Positions 8,062-15,728 of a DNA stretch of 64,000 nucleotides are shown piece by piece (the first letter of the stretch is position 1; each line of letters opens with the position of its first letter). Both the position numbers and the translations under genes were made by a program. Below the pieces are notes generated by a model. It made no database searches. It was not told the origin of the DNA and worked only from the letters and a program-made list of their open reading frames with translations. The DNA comes from Mucilaginibacter rigui (GTDB lineage Bacteria; Bacteroidota; Bacteroidia; Sphingobacteriales; Sphingobacteriaceae): assembly GCF_014773275.1 (NCBI RefSeq), contig NZ_JACWMW010000008.1, forward strand, positions 39,360-103,359. Direction: 5' to 3'.

Positions 8062-8823
8062 ATGACTAATAATAACTCCCGTCGTAATTTTATAAGAACC
8101 ACCGCTGTGAGCGCTGCGGCGGCTATCAGCATCCCGCAGATCGTATCAGCTTCGGCTAACAGCTATAGCAGTAAAAGGGTGCAACTGAAAGATAATGATG
8201 TGATCCTTTTCCAGGGCGATTCTATTACCGACTGGGGCCGCGATCATAACAAAACCACGCCTAATGATAACAGTGCGCTGGGCAACAGCTATGTTTTGCT
8301 AACTGCTGCAGAGTTACTTGAAAAATACGCGCCGAAAAACCTGCAGATCTACAACAAGGGGGTGGGCGGCAATAAGGTATATCAACTGGCCGACAGGTGG
8401 GACACGGATACACTTGCCCTGAAGCCAACCGTACTAAGCATCCATATTGGTGTAAACGATTTTTGGCATACCCTTGGCGGCGGTTATACCGGCACTATTG
8501 AAACCTATATAACCGACTACAAAAAACTTTTAGACCGCACCAAAGCCGCCCTGCCGGGTATAAAGATCATTATTGGCGAACCCTTTGCCATGATAGGCAC
8601 CAAATCTGTCGACGGGAAGTGGTACCCAACATTTGACCTTTTCCGTAAAGCAGCCCGCGATATTGCAGCGGAGTATGATCTGCCGTTTATCCCTTATCAA
8701 ACCATATTTAACAACGCGCTAAAATTCGCCCCCGCTACCTACTGGACGCTTGATGGCGTACACCCAAGCCTCGCCGGTGCAAAACTGATGGCACAAGGCT
8801 GGATGGAAGTGATTAAGGGTTAG
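8062..8823 (+). CDS. Tat-exported SGNH/GDSL-type hydrolase
   Basis: A 253-residue SGNH-fold esterase/lipase-like hydrolase, likely periplasmic. The N-terminus has a twin-arginine signal (SRRNFIR followed by an Ala-rich hydrophobic stretch to about residue 32). Catalytic blocks: block I FQGDSITDWG (Ser in GDS), a Gly in block II (NKGVGGNK), block III HIGVNDFWH and block V DGVHPS with the Asp-His pair. Bacteroidota members are often carbohydrate esterases, but the substrate here is unknown. It appears to be a single-gene unit between pyrD (divergent) and the ABC-F gene. Confidence 0.9.
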   Translation: MTNNNSRRNFIRTTAVSAAAAISIPQIVSASANSYSSKRVQLKDNDVILFQGDSITDWGRDHNKTTPNDNSALGNSYVLLTAAELLEKYAPKNLQIYNKGVGGNKVYQLADRWDTDTLALKPTVLSIHIGVNDFWHTLGGGYTGTIETYITDYKKLLDRTKAALPGIKIIIGEPFAMIGTKSVDGKWYPTFDLFRKAARDIAAEYDLPFIPYQTIFNNALKFAPATYWTLDGVHPSLAGAKLMAQGWMEVIKG

Positions 8824-8889
8824 TACTTAGTTAATTAGCATATTAACGTCACAAACGCTGATCCCTGATGGCTAAACGGTAATCTCACT

Positions 8890-8920
8890 TTTGAGGCGTC
8901 GCCCCAAAAACGTATCTTTG
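8890..8920 (+). promoter_or_regulatory. Promoter of the ABC-F gene
   Basis: TTTG (8890-8893), a 19-base spacer and a perfect TATCTTTG (8913-8920) followed by CGGC. The ATG is only 7 bases beyond the box, so the mRNA leader would be extremely short. Confidence 0.75.
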
Positions 8921-8927
8921 CGGCCAA

Positions 8928-10850
8928 ATGATAGCTATAAATAACCTTACGTTCGAGATTGGTGCGCGCGCCTTATATGATGAAGCCAACTGGCATATTA
9001 AACCCGGCGAAAAAATTGGTTTGATTGGCGCTAACGGCACAGGTAAAACCACGCTGTTAAAAATTATTGTAGGCGATTACAAACCTACATCGGGCACCAT
9101 ATCAATGGCTAAGGACCTTACCATGGGTTACCTTAACCAGGACTTGCTATCTTACTCATCAGATAAAAACATTGTGCATGTTGCCATGGAGGCCTTTGAG
9201 CGCCAAAACCAACTACACGATGAGATAGAGGTGCTTCTTAAAAAACTGGAAACAGACTACACTGAAGACCTGCTGCATAAACTAAGCGACAAACAGCACG
9301 AGTTTGAACTGCTGGATGGTTACAATATTGAATATAAAGCACACGAAATTTTAGCCGGCCTTGGTTTTAGCGAGGCTGATTGCCAGCGTAAACTAAGTAC
9401 TTTTTCGGGAGGATGGCGTATGCGCGTGATGCTTGCCAAGATCCTTCTACAGGCACCTGACATCCTTTTGCTGGATGAGCCTACCAACCACTTAGACTTA
9501 CCGTCTATTCAATGGCTGGAAGATTATTTGAAGGCCTTTACCGGCGCTATCATCATTGTATCGCACGACAGATGGTTCCTTGATAAAGTTATTAACCGTA
9601 CGGTTGAATCGCGTAAGGGAAAACTGAATGTGTATGCCGGTAACTACACTTTTTACCTGGAAGAAAAAGCACTGCGTGCCGAAATTCAGCGTGGCGAATT
9701 TAAGAACCAGCAATCAAAAATAAAACAGGAAGAGCGCTTAATTGAGCGTTTCCGTGCAAAGGCATCAAAAGCAAAGATGGCGCAATCGCGTATCAAGATG
9801 CTTGATAAGCTTGAGCGTGTTGATGATGTGGATGATGAGAACCCTGAAGTTAACTTCAGCTTTCGTTTCAGCAAGCAATCGGGCCGCCATGTATGTACCC
9901 TGGAGCATATCACCAAAAAATATCCTGCAATTGATATTTTAGATGATGCCGAAGCGATCATAGAAAAAGGCGATAAAATTGCCCTGATAGGCGCCAACGG
10001 TAAAGGTAAATCAACCCTGCTGCGTATTGTAGCCGGTGCCGATAAAGAATTTGAAGGTACTGCCGTTACCGGCCATAACGTAACCCAAACGTTCTTTGCA
10101 CAGCACCAGTTAGAAAGCCTGCATTTAGAGCACCAGATATTACAGGAGCTGCAATCATTCGCCCCAAAACATACCGATACAGAGCTGCGCACTATATTAG
10201 GTTCGTTTTTGTTTACCGGTGATGATGTGTTCAAAAAGATCAAGGTATTATCGGGTGGCGAAAAATCGCGCGTGGCGCTTGCAAAAGCGTTAACAGCAGA
10301 TGCCAACTTCCTGGTACTGGATGAGCCTACCAACCACCTGGACATGGCTTCGGTGAATATACTGATCCAGGCGCTGCAACAATACGAAGGTACGGTTATC
10401 GTGGTATCGCACGACAGGTACTTCCTTGATAATGTAGCCAACAAGATCTGGTTTATCGAAAACCAAAAAATTAAACAATACCCGGGTACTTACGCCGAGT
10501 ATGATGAGTGGAACGCCAAACGCAAGTTAGACCCCAAAGTAGAAACACCGGCCCCTCAACCTAAAAAAGAAGAGAAAAAGACTGAGCCGGTTAAACAGCC
10601 ACATGGCGAAAACAAAACCCAGCAGCTAAAAAAACTTAACCAGGATTTAGCCAAGATGGAAGAGCATATATCGGCTTTAGAAAAAGATGTAAAACAATTG
10701 GAAACCCAATTAGCCGACGATAGCATTTACAACCAGGCCGAAAAGCTACAGCAATTAACCGACGGCTACCAGTTAAAAAAATTGGAGCTGAGAGAAAACC
10801 AGGCACGCTGGGAAGCACTCGCCGAACAGATAATGGAACTGGAAGGATAA
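8928..10850 (+). CDS. ABC-F family ATPase (Uup-like)
   Basis: A cytosolic, ribosome-associated ABC-F ATPase of 640 residues without membrane segments. The two ABC cassettes show Walker A GANGTGKTT and GANGKGKST, signatures FSGGW and LSGGE, and Walker B LLLDEPTNHLD and LVLDEPTNHLD. A linker of about 80 basic, helical residues separates them (roughly 245-325). A charged Pro/Lys segment and coiled coil (about 525-640, heptads such as LNQDLAKMEEHISALEKDV) follow the second cassette and favour Uup over Ettl/EttA. It has its own promoter and a strong terminator, so it is a monocistronic unit. Confidence 0.93.
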   Translation: MIAINNLTFEIGARALYDEANWHIKPGEKIGLIGANGTGKTTLLKIIVGDYKPTSGTISMAKDLTMGYLNQDLLSYSSDKNIVHVAMEAFERQNQLHDEIEVLLKKLETDYTEDLLHKLSDKQHEFELLDGYNIEYKAHEILAGLGFSEADCQRKLSTFSGGWRMRVMLAKILLQAPDILLLDEPTNHLDLPSIQWLEDYLKAFTGAIIIVSHDRWFLDKVINRTVESRKGKLNVYAGNYTFYLEEKALRAEIQRGEFKNQQSKIKQEERLIERFRAKASKAKMAQSRIKMLDKLERVDDVDDENPEVNFSFRFSKQSGRHVCTLEHITKKYPAIDILDDAEAIIEKGDKIALIGANGKGKSTLLRIVAGADKEFEGTAVTGHNVTQTFFAQHQLESLHLEHQILQELQSFAPKHTDTELRTILGSFLFTGDDVFKKIKVLSGGEKSRVALAKALTADANFLVLDEPTNHLDMASVNILIQALQQYEGTVIVVSHDRYFLDNVANKIWFIENQKIKQYPGTYAEYDEWNAKRKLDPKVETPAPQPKKEEKKTEPVKQPHGENKTQQLKKLNQDLAKMEEHISALEKDVKQLETQLADDSIYNQAEKLQQLTDGYQLKKLELRENQARWEALAEQIMELEG

Positions 10851-10868
10851 AAAACTTTAAATAACCAG

Positions 10869-10895
10869 GGCAGTTGCTTAGCAACTGCCTTTTTT
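10869..10895 (+). terminator. Rho-independent terminator after the ABC-F gene
   Basis: A perfect 9-bp stem GGCAGTTGC/GCAACTGCC with TTA loop is followed by six T. Confidence 0.93.
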
Positions 10896-10907
10896 GTTGC
10901 CGCAAAT

Positions 10908-11450
10908 ATGAAAATACATGTTATGGGTGCCTCTTGCGCCGGCTCAACCACATTGGGCAGGGCGTTGGCGCAACATCTTAATTACACCTATTTTGATACC
11001 GACGAATACTTCTGGCTGCCATCTGCCGTGCCTTATACCATAAAAAGAGAAACCGCTGATAGAATAGCAATGCTTAAAACCGATTTACTGGGTAAAACGG
11101 ATGCTATAGTGGGCGGCTCGCTGGTAAGCTGGGGGAATGAATGGCTTACGATGTTTGACCTGGTTGTATTTTTATATACCCCACATGATATAAGAATGGA
11201 GCGGCTGCACACCCGCGAGGTTGAACGCTATGGCGACCAGATATTTACCGATCCATTCAGGGCCGATCAGTATAAAAAATTTACCGATTGGGCCAAAGGT
11301 TATGATGATAATACAACCAATGGCAGGAACCTTGCTGTGCATCAGCTTTGGTTAAGCAAAGTAAATTGCCCGGTTCTTAAAATTGAAGGCGATACCACAG
11401 TTGCTGAAAGGATAGATCTGATCATGGATAAGCTGCAAAGCATTAAATAG
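10908..11450 (+). CDS. Small P-loop nucleoside-kinase-like ATPase with a lysine-less Walker A
   Basis: A 180-residue adenylate-kinase-like P-loop protein. The N-terminal loop reads GASCAGSTTLG (residues 7-17); the Walker A lysine position (13) is Ser. Other features fit a small-molecule kinase fold: a first-strand FDTDEYFW (acidic acceptor-site-like) and a lid-like arginine-rich stretch RMERLHTREVERYGD. I recall related Bacteroidota and other bacterial proteins with GSGTTTLG-type loops, so the change seems a family trait rather than damage. The substrate is unknown. It starts 13 bases after the ABC-F terminator and probably has its own start signals there. Confidence 0.75.
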   Translation: MKIHVMGASCAGSTTLGRALAQHLNYTYFDTDEYFWLPSAVPYTIKRETADRIAMLKTDLLGKTDAIVGGSLVSWGNEWLTMFDLVVFLYTPHDIRMERLHTREVERYGDQIFTDPFRADQYKKFTDWAKGYDDNTTNGRNLAVHQLWLSKVNCPVLKIEGDTTVAERIDLIMDKLQSIK

Positions 11451-11464
11451 TTGCTGCCGCAAAC

Positions 11465-11506
11465 TTTCAACTCGTGGAGTAGCGTGGCTTCAGCTTTCAG
11501 TTGAAA
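11465..11506. repeat. Short intergenic inverted repeat
   Basis: TTTCAACT (11465-11472) and AGTTGAAA (11499-11506) are perfect 8-bp arms around a 26-base spacer, followed by an A run. It lies between the P-loop gene and the protease gene. It could be an intergenic repeat or a weak terminator for the opposite direction; no gene is seen. Confidence 0.4.
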
Positions 11507-11590
11507 AAAAACGTAATATTAAAACAAACCAGCGTTGCTGCTAAAACAGCTGTATTTTTTTATTTAATTTTAGTGTGTAACCCGCCATAA

Positions 11591-12766
11591 ATGAAACATA
11601 TTGCCTTATTGTGCTGCTTATTATCCGCCTGTACTTTTACCCGCTCACAATCAATCTCATTAAACCAGGGAGGACCCGCAACAAGTAAATACTACACCCA
11701 ACTACCTTATGAAATGGTTAATGGTAAAATGTTTGTGCAGGTTGAAATTAAGGGCAAACTACATAAGTTTTTGTTTGATACCGGGGCGCCTGTTGCACTA
11801 AGTAAAAAACTGATAACCGAGTTACAGTTAACCGAAATTCACCAGGGCCACTTAACAGATGTAAACGGCACGGTTAGCAACGCTGCTACAGTACAGATAG
11901 ACAGTATAAAACTTGGCGATGTAACCTTTACCGGCATCCCGGCCATTACACTGTTCCCCGACTGGTACAACTGTTGGAATATTGACGGTGTTATTGGCAG
12001 TAACATACTGCGCCAGTCGGTAGTGAAACTAATGAGCGACAAGCACCTCATCATTATTACCGACCAGCCCGATAAACTCGCGCTCAACAAAAAACACAGC
12101 GTACCGCTCATTACCAATGCCAATAAAAACCAGCAAAGCGACCCGCAAATAAAAATATTGTTAAACAATAAGGTTAGCTTAACCCTTGGTTTTGATACCG
12201 GCGACAACGCCTTTTTAAGGTTTACCGACGACCTGATGCAGCAACTGGCTAAATATAATTCTTACGAAATAGTATCAAAAGGGTTTGGCGCTACCACTAT
12301 TGGCGAAAACGGCTTGCAGCCAGGTGCCGAAAAATATTTGTTAAAAATCCCCTTTATTAATATTGGCAGCGCACGTTTTGATAATTTGGTTACCGAAACT
12401 AATAAAGGCGGCATCCCCGGCATTGGCACCAAACTGCTTGATTACGGCGATGTAACGCTCGACTTCATCAACGGAAAGTTTTACTTCGATGCCAAAAACG
12501 ACGCGAATGCGCCAGATAATAAGCAATGGCCTTTTCAGCCAACTTTTGCTGATGGCAAACTGGTTATTGGTGTGGTTTGGCAAAAAGGCATGGATAAAGT
12601 TAAACACGGCGAACAGATCATGGCTGTTGACGGTAAAGACCTATCGAATTTAACGCTTTGCCAACTGATGGATAATGGCCCCATACTTGGCGACAAACAA
12701 AGCGCGGTAATAACGCTTAAAGCACCCGACGGACAGGAGCAAAAGCTAAAAATTGATAAAGAGTAG
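11591..12766 (+). CDS. Retropepsin-like aspartyl protease with C-terminal PDZ-like domain
   Basis: A 391-residue secreted protein. After a signal peptide (about 1-20, IALLCCLLSACTF...) come two retropepsin-like lobes. The first has FLFDTGAPVALS with its catalytic-type DTG; the second has LGFDTGDNAFLRF. The last ~90 residues resemble a PDZ domain (GVVWQKGMDKVKHGEQIMAVDGK). This architecture is common in Bacteroidota and often annotated only as aspartyl protease family protein. Two DTG motifs in one chain could allow a pepsin-like pseudo-dimer within a single polypeptide. Targets are unknown. It is 41 bases upstream of the plug-domain gene and possibly cotranscribed. Confidence 0.85.
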   Translation: MKHIALLCCLLSACTFTRSQSISLNQGGPATSKYYTQLPYEMVNGKMFVQVEIKGKLHKFLFDTGAPVALSKKLITELQLTEIHQGHLTDVNGTVSNAATVQIDSIKLGDVTFTGIPAITLFPDWYNCWNIDGVIGSNILRQSVVKLMSDKHLIIITDQPDKLALNKKHSVPLITNANKNQQSDPQIKILLNNKVSLTLGFDTGDNAFLRFTDDLMQQLAKYNSYEIVSKGFGATTIGENGLQPGAEKYLLKIPFINIGSARFDNLVTETNKGGIPGIGTKLLDYGDVTLDFINGKFYFDAKNDANAPDNKQWPFQPTFADGKLVIGVVWQKGMDKVKHGEQIMAVDGKDLSNLTLCQLMDNGPILGDKQSAVITLKAPDGQEQKLKIDKE

Positions 12767-12807
12767 CGCATTATTTTTTAAGTATAATTGTTTATTATCT
12801 TGCACAG

Positions 12808-14070
12808 ATGAAAAAATCAGCATGCCTTTTTATTGTTTGTTTTTTAGCTGGTATAACTTGTTTTGCCCAAACCCTGCCGTTTGATAACAGCGTTTACCGG
12901 CACGAGATAAAAAGCGTGGAATTTTTTAATTCAAAAAAACAGGCATCTTTCCCCGTAATTGATCTGGGCAGCGGCGAAACGGTAACACTGGGTTTTGACG
13001 ACCTGAGCGGCGGCAGCCGTACTTTTAATTACACCATTCAGCATTGTGATGCCACCTGGAAGCCATCAAACCTGTCGCCTGCCGAATACCTGGAAAGCTT
13101 TACCGACGACCGCATTAACGATTACTATTACTCATCGGCAACGTTCCAAAAATATACGCATTACGAGGTTAAGATCCCTAACCGTAATATCATCCCCAAA
13201 ATATCAGGCAACTACATCCTGAAGGTTTATGAAGATAGCGACCCTACAAAACTGGTACTAACCCGCAGGCTTTACATAGTTGGCAAGCGGGTATCGGTAA
13301 GTGCCAATATCATCACATCAAACAACGTAGCAGCAAGGCGCACCAACCAAAAGGTAAACTTCACTATTGATTATACCGGCCTGCCTGTTCAAAACCCTAA
13401 TACCGATATCCGTGCTTTTTTGATGCAGAATGCCCGGCCCGAAACCGGCATCATGAACAATAAGCCAACCTACATCCGCGGTACGCAACTGGTGTATAAC
13501 GATGTAAACATCAACGATTTTGCCGGCCGTAACGAGTTCAGGCATTTTGATACCCGCACACTCAAATTAAACTCTGAGCGAATAGCCAAAATATACAAAG
13601 ACACTGCCAATACCGTTATGCTGCTTGGCGACCCAAACCGTAACCTGCCCAATTATACTTTGTTGTATGATCTTGATGGTAAGTTTTACATCCTTAACCA
13701 GGATGGCAGCGACCCACGCCGTGATGCCGATTACGCGCACATGTATTTTAGCCTGGCATCCAATAAATCTGAAGCGGATGGCACCCCATATATTGTTGGC
13801 CAGTTTAATGATTATAAGCTGGATAATAACAGCAGGCTAACTTTTGATAGCCGCGGCCGCTGGTATACCAACCTGCTGCTTAAACAGGGCGTATACGATT
13901 ACCAGTACATTTGGGTAAGCAACGCCTCCAAACAGCCCGATGATATCATTTTAGAGGGCAATTACTTTGAAACCGAGAACGAATACCAACTGTTGGTTTA
14001 TTACCGCCAGGTTGGCTCGCGATATGAGCAATTGGTGGGTTACAACCTTTTAAGCTCGGCCAAACAATAA
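12808..14070 (+). CDS. DUF5103 / type IX secretion system plug-domain protein
   Basis: A 420-residue exported protein matching the Bacteroidota family formerly DUF5103, now named for the plug protein that closes the SprA translocon of the type IX secretion system. A signal peptide (1-20, ending CFAQ) precedes two beta-rich regions. Family landmarks include NSVYRHEIKSVEFF near the N-terminus, FNYTIQHCDATW and YLESF in the middle, and a C-terminal immunoglobulin-like domain with YVVGQFNDYKL-like text (YIVGQFNDYKLDN) and GVYDYQYIW. No other T9SS gene is in this window, which is usual. Role assignment rests on family recognition. Confidence 0.85.
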   Translation: MKKSACLFIVCFLAGITCFAQTLPFDNSVYRHEIKSVEFFNSKKQASFPVIDLGSGETVTLGFDDLSGGSRTFNYTIQHCDATWKPSNLSPAEYLESFTDDRINDYYYSSATFQKYTHYEVKIPNRNIIPKISGNYILKVYEDSDPTKLVLTRRLYIVGKRVSVSANIITSNNVAARRTNQKVNFTIDYTGLPVQNPNTDIRAFLMQNARPETGIMNNKPTYIRGTQLVYNDVNINDFAGRNEFRHFDTRTLKLNSERIAKIYKDTANTVMLLGDPNRNLPNYTLLYDLDGKFYILNQDGSDPRRDADYAHMYFSLASNKSEADGTPYIVGQFNDYKLDNNSRLTFDSRGRWYTNLLLKQGVYDYQYIWVSNASKQPDDIILEGNYFETENEYQLLVYYRQVGSRYEQLVGYNLLSSAKQ

Positions 14071-14114
14071 TTTGTAACAAGCTAACAGCACCATCATCTA
14101 ATTGATTTAAAAAC

Positions 14115-14252
14115 ATGAGCAGAACAGCAAAAAAAATATCGACAGCAGCTATTATAGCTATTACCTTTTTGGCCTACCAGTTTGGTAAAGATATTATGAA
14201 AATTGGTATTAAAGACGGCAAGGCTACAAAAATGGCCATGGCTAAGAAATAG
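14115..14252 (+). CDS. Small membrane peptide (45 aa)
   Basis: An ATG ORF of 45 residues lies 44 bases after the plug-domain gene. It has a basic N-terminus (MSRTAKK), one hydrophobic helix (about 8-23, ISTAAIIAITFLAYQF) and a basic, Met/Lys-rich tail (KIGIKDGKATKMAMAKK). That is consistent with a single-pass inner-membrane microprotein. A hairpin cluster begins right after its stop. Family not recognised; coding status rests on composition and spacing. Confidence 0.5.
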   Translation: MSRTAKKISTAAIIAITFLAYQFGKDIMKIGIKDGKATKMAMAKK

Positions 14253-14261
14253 TTTTAGGTC

Positions 14262-14427
14262 GTAAGGAGGCTCCGCAGGAGCCAACACGTCATTACCTTC
14301 CTTTTTATAAACAGGGCATTCCTACGGAATGAACTCTGCATTTATGGGTGGCCAAAACCGCTCCGGAGGAGCATCCTATTTATAGAAAACACGATCCATA
14401 CTTACCGGCTCCATAGGAGCATCCTAC
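14262..14427. repeat. Second cluster of REP-like 3-nt-loop hairpins
   Basis: Same family as the block at 6031-6415: GGCTCC-GCA-GGAGCC (14269-14283), CATTCC-TAC-GGAATG (14317-14331), GCTCC-GGA-GGAGC (14360-14372) and GGCTCC-ATA-GGAGC (14407-14420). TTTTTATAAACAG (14301-14313) and TTTATAGAAAACAC (14379-14392) lie between them. The first unit is preceded by TAAGGAG and the later ones are followed by ATCCTA, so the ends again face opposite ways. No transposase is adjacent here. Confidence 0.78.
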
Positions 14428-14487
14428 TTCACACGTACAAAACGTTTGTATACAGGCTTTTTGAGGCGATACTTTCCCCTTAAAGTT

Positions 14488-14495
14488 TATCTTTG
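14488..14495 (+). promoter_or_regulatory. -7 promoter box of the thioesterase gene
   Basis: A perfect TATCTTTG ends four bases before the ATG at 14500. The best upstream TTTG (14460-14463) is 24 bases away, longer than usual. If used, the transcript would begin at or next to the start codon. Confidence 0.55.
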
Positions 14496-14499
14496 CAGC

Positions 14500-15021
14500 A
14501 TGAAAGGAAAATCGCCCCAGGAATCATTTACTATTATGAACGAACTGGTATTACCCAATGATACCAATACCCTTAATAATTTAATGGGGGGCCGTTTACT
14601 GCACTGGATGGATATTGCAGCCGCGATATCGGCACAAAAGCATTGCAACCGCATTGTGGTAACCGCATCTGTAGATAACGTATCCTTTCAGCACCCTATA
14701 AAACTGGGTGATGTAATTACCATCGAAGCCAAAGTATCACGCGCTTTTACTACCTCTGTTGAGGTTAGGCTTGATGTATATGCCCAAAACATACCATCGG
14801 GCACCAAGGTAAAAAGCAACGAGGCCTATTACACCTTTGTAGCTTTAGACCAAAACGGACGCACTATCCCCGTGCCCCCAATGCTACCCGAAACCGACCA
14901 GGAAATTGAGCTTTATGAAGGTGCATTGCGCCGCCGCCAATTAAGGTTGATACTGGGCGGTAAAATGAAACCCAATGATGCTACCGAACTAAAAGCATTA
15001 TTTTTTGGCGAAGAGAAATAA
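14500..15021 (+). CDS. Hotdog-fold acyl-CoA thioesterase
   Basis: A 173-residue hotdog thioesterase of the YciA/BFIT-like acyl-CoA hydrolase group, cytosolic, releasing CoA from acyl-CoAs. Seen: NTLNNLMGGRLLHWMDIAAA, the conserved N-x-x-x-x-GG-x-x-x-x-x-D substrate-binding and catalytic segment, then ASVDNVSFQHPIKLGDVI on the central strand, and a C-terminal helix. ATG 14500 is chosen over an upstream in-frame start (14446) because a perfect -7 box ends just before it and homologues start with a short polar leader. Acyl chain preference is unknown. Confidence 0.88.
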   Translation: MKGKSPQESFTIMNELVLPNDTNTLNNLMGGRLLHWMDIAAAISAQKHCNRIVVTASVDNVSFQHPIKLGDVITIEAKVSRAFTTSVEVRLDVYAQNIPSGTKVKSNEAYYTFVALDQNGRTIPVPPMLPETDQEIELYEGALRRRQLRLILGGKMKPNDATELKALFFGEEK

Positions 15022-15040
15022 CTCTTCTTTCAATAAAATT

Positions 15041-15144
15041 TGAGTTAACCACAGAGTACACAAAGGACGGAAACCACAGAGAGCACAGAAGTTTAAAGCC
15101 CTGTGCTCTCTGTGTAAATCTCTGCGTCCTCTGTGATTAACTCA
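15041..15144. repeat. Long intergenic inverted repeat with CACAGAG words
   Basis: A 104-base block opens with TGAGTTAA and closes with TTAACTCA. The inner arms CACAGAGAGCACAG (15075-15088) and CTGTGCTCTCTGTG (15101-15114) are perfect over 14 bp. The outer arms are imperfect copies of the same CCACAGAG...CTCTGTG words. It occupies nearly the whole gap between two convergent genes, so it may act as a two-way transcription stop. Confidence 0.8.
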
Positions 15145-15148
15145 CAAA

Positions 15149-15556
15149 CTATTCAGCCGCCAGTTCTAATATCCTGTCAAACTCCTCGCGTTTTAATGCC
15201 ATTACCGAAAGGCGGCCCTGCCTAACCAGCCCTATATCTTTCAGGCGGTCATCGGCTTTTATTTGCTCAAGGCTTATGGGCTTTTTCAGGCTTTCTACAG
15301 GTTCAAGGTCAACCACTACCCAGTTGGGGTCTTCGGTGGTAGGGTCCTGGTAAAATTCTTTTACAACACGGGCTATGCCAACTATTTCTTTACCCTCGTT
15401 GCTGTGGTACCACATCACCAGGTCGCCGGTTTTCATCAGCTTTAGGTTATTGCGAGCCTGGTAGTTACGTACGCCATCCCAAAAGGTACGGCCTTCTTTG
15501 TTAAATTTTTCCCAGCTATATTTTACAGGCTCTGACTTTACTAACCAATGATTCAT
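15149..15556 (-). CDS. EVE (PUA-like) domain protein
   Basis: A 135-residue single EVE domain, a PUA-like fold thought to bind modified bases in nucleic acid. Start at ATG 15556 is chosen because EVE proteins begin MNxWLVKSEP; an earlier in-frame start (15598) would add 14 unlikely residues. Seen: HWLVKSEP, WDGVRNYQARNNL, GDLVMWYHS and GIARVVKEFYQDPT, in the usual order. Length is normal. It is convergent with the thioesterase across the palindromic block. The modification it reads is not known. Confidence 0.92.
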   Translation of the reverse strand: MNHWLVKSEPVKYSWEKFNKEGRTFWDGVRNYQARNNLKLMKTGDLVMWYHSNEGKEIVGIARVVKEFYQDPTTEDPNWVVVDLEPVESLKKPISLEQIKADDRLKDIGLVRQGRLSVMALKREEFDRILELAAE

Positions 15557-15728
15557 AGAATGTATGCTTAAATAGTGCCGCAAATTAGGAATTATCAACG
15601 AAATACAGACAAGGCAACAAGAGTTTAAAAATGCGTTTTCCTAAAACGAAAATATCTAATTTATGGCTAATCTTAACATCATATTATATATAATTGTATC
15701 ATCAACATTTGTACCCGAAAAACAACTT

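Noticed and set aside
9686..10444. Long open frame on the minus strand within the ABC-F gene
   Set aside because: It lies opposite the conserved second ATPase domain and its translation is Ser/Arg-rich with no recognisable domain; a shadow of codon bias.
11537..11560. GCTG-CTAAAA-CAGC hairpin followed by T run before the aspartyl protease gene
   Set aside because: Only a 4-bp stem, too weak to call a terminator.
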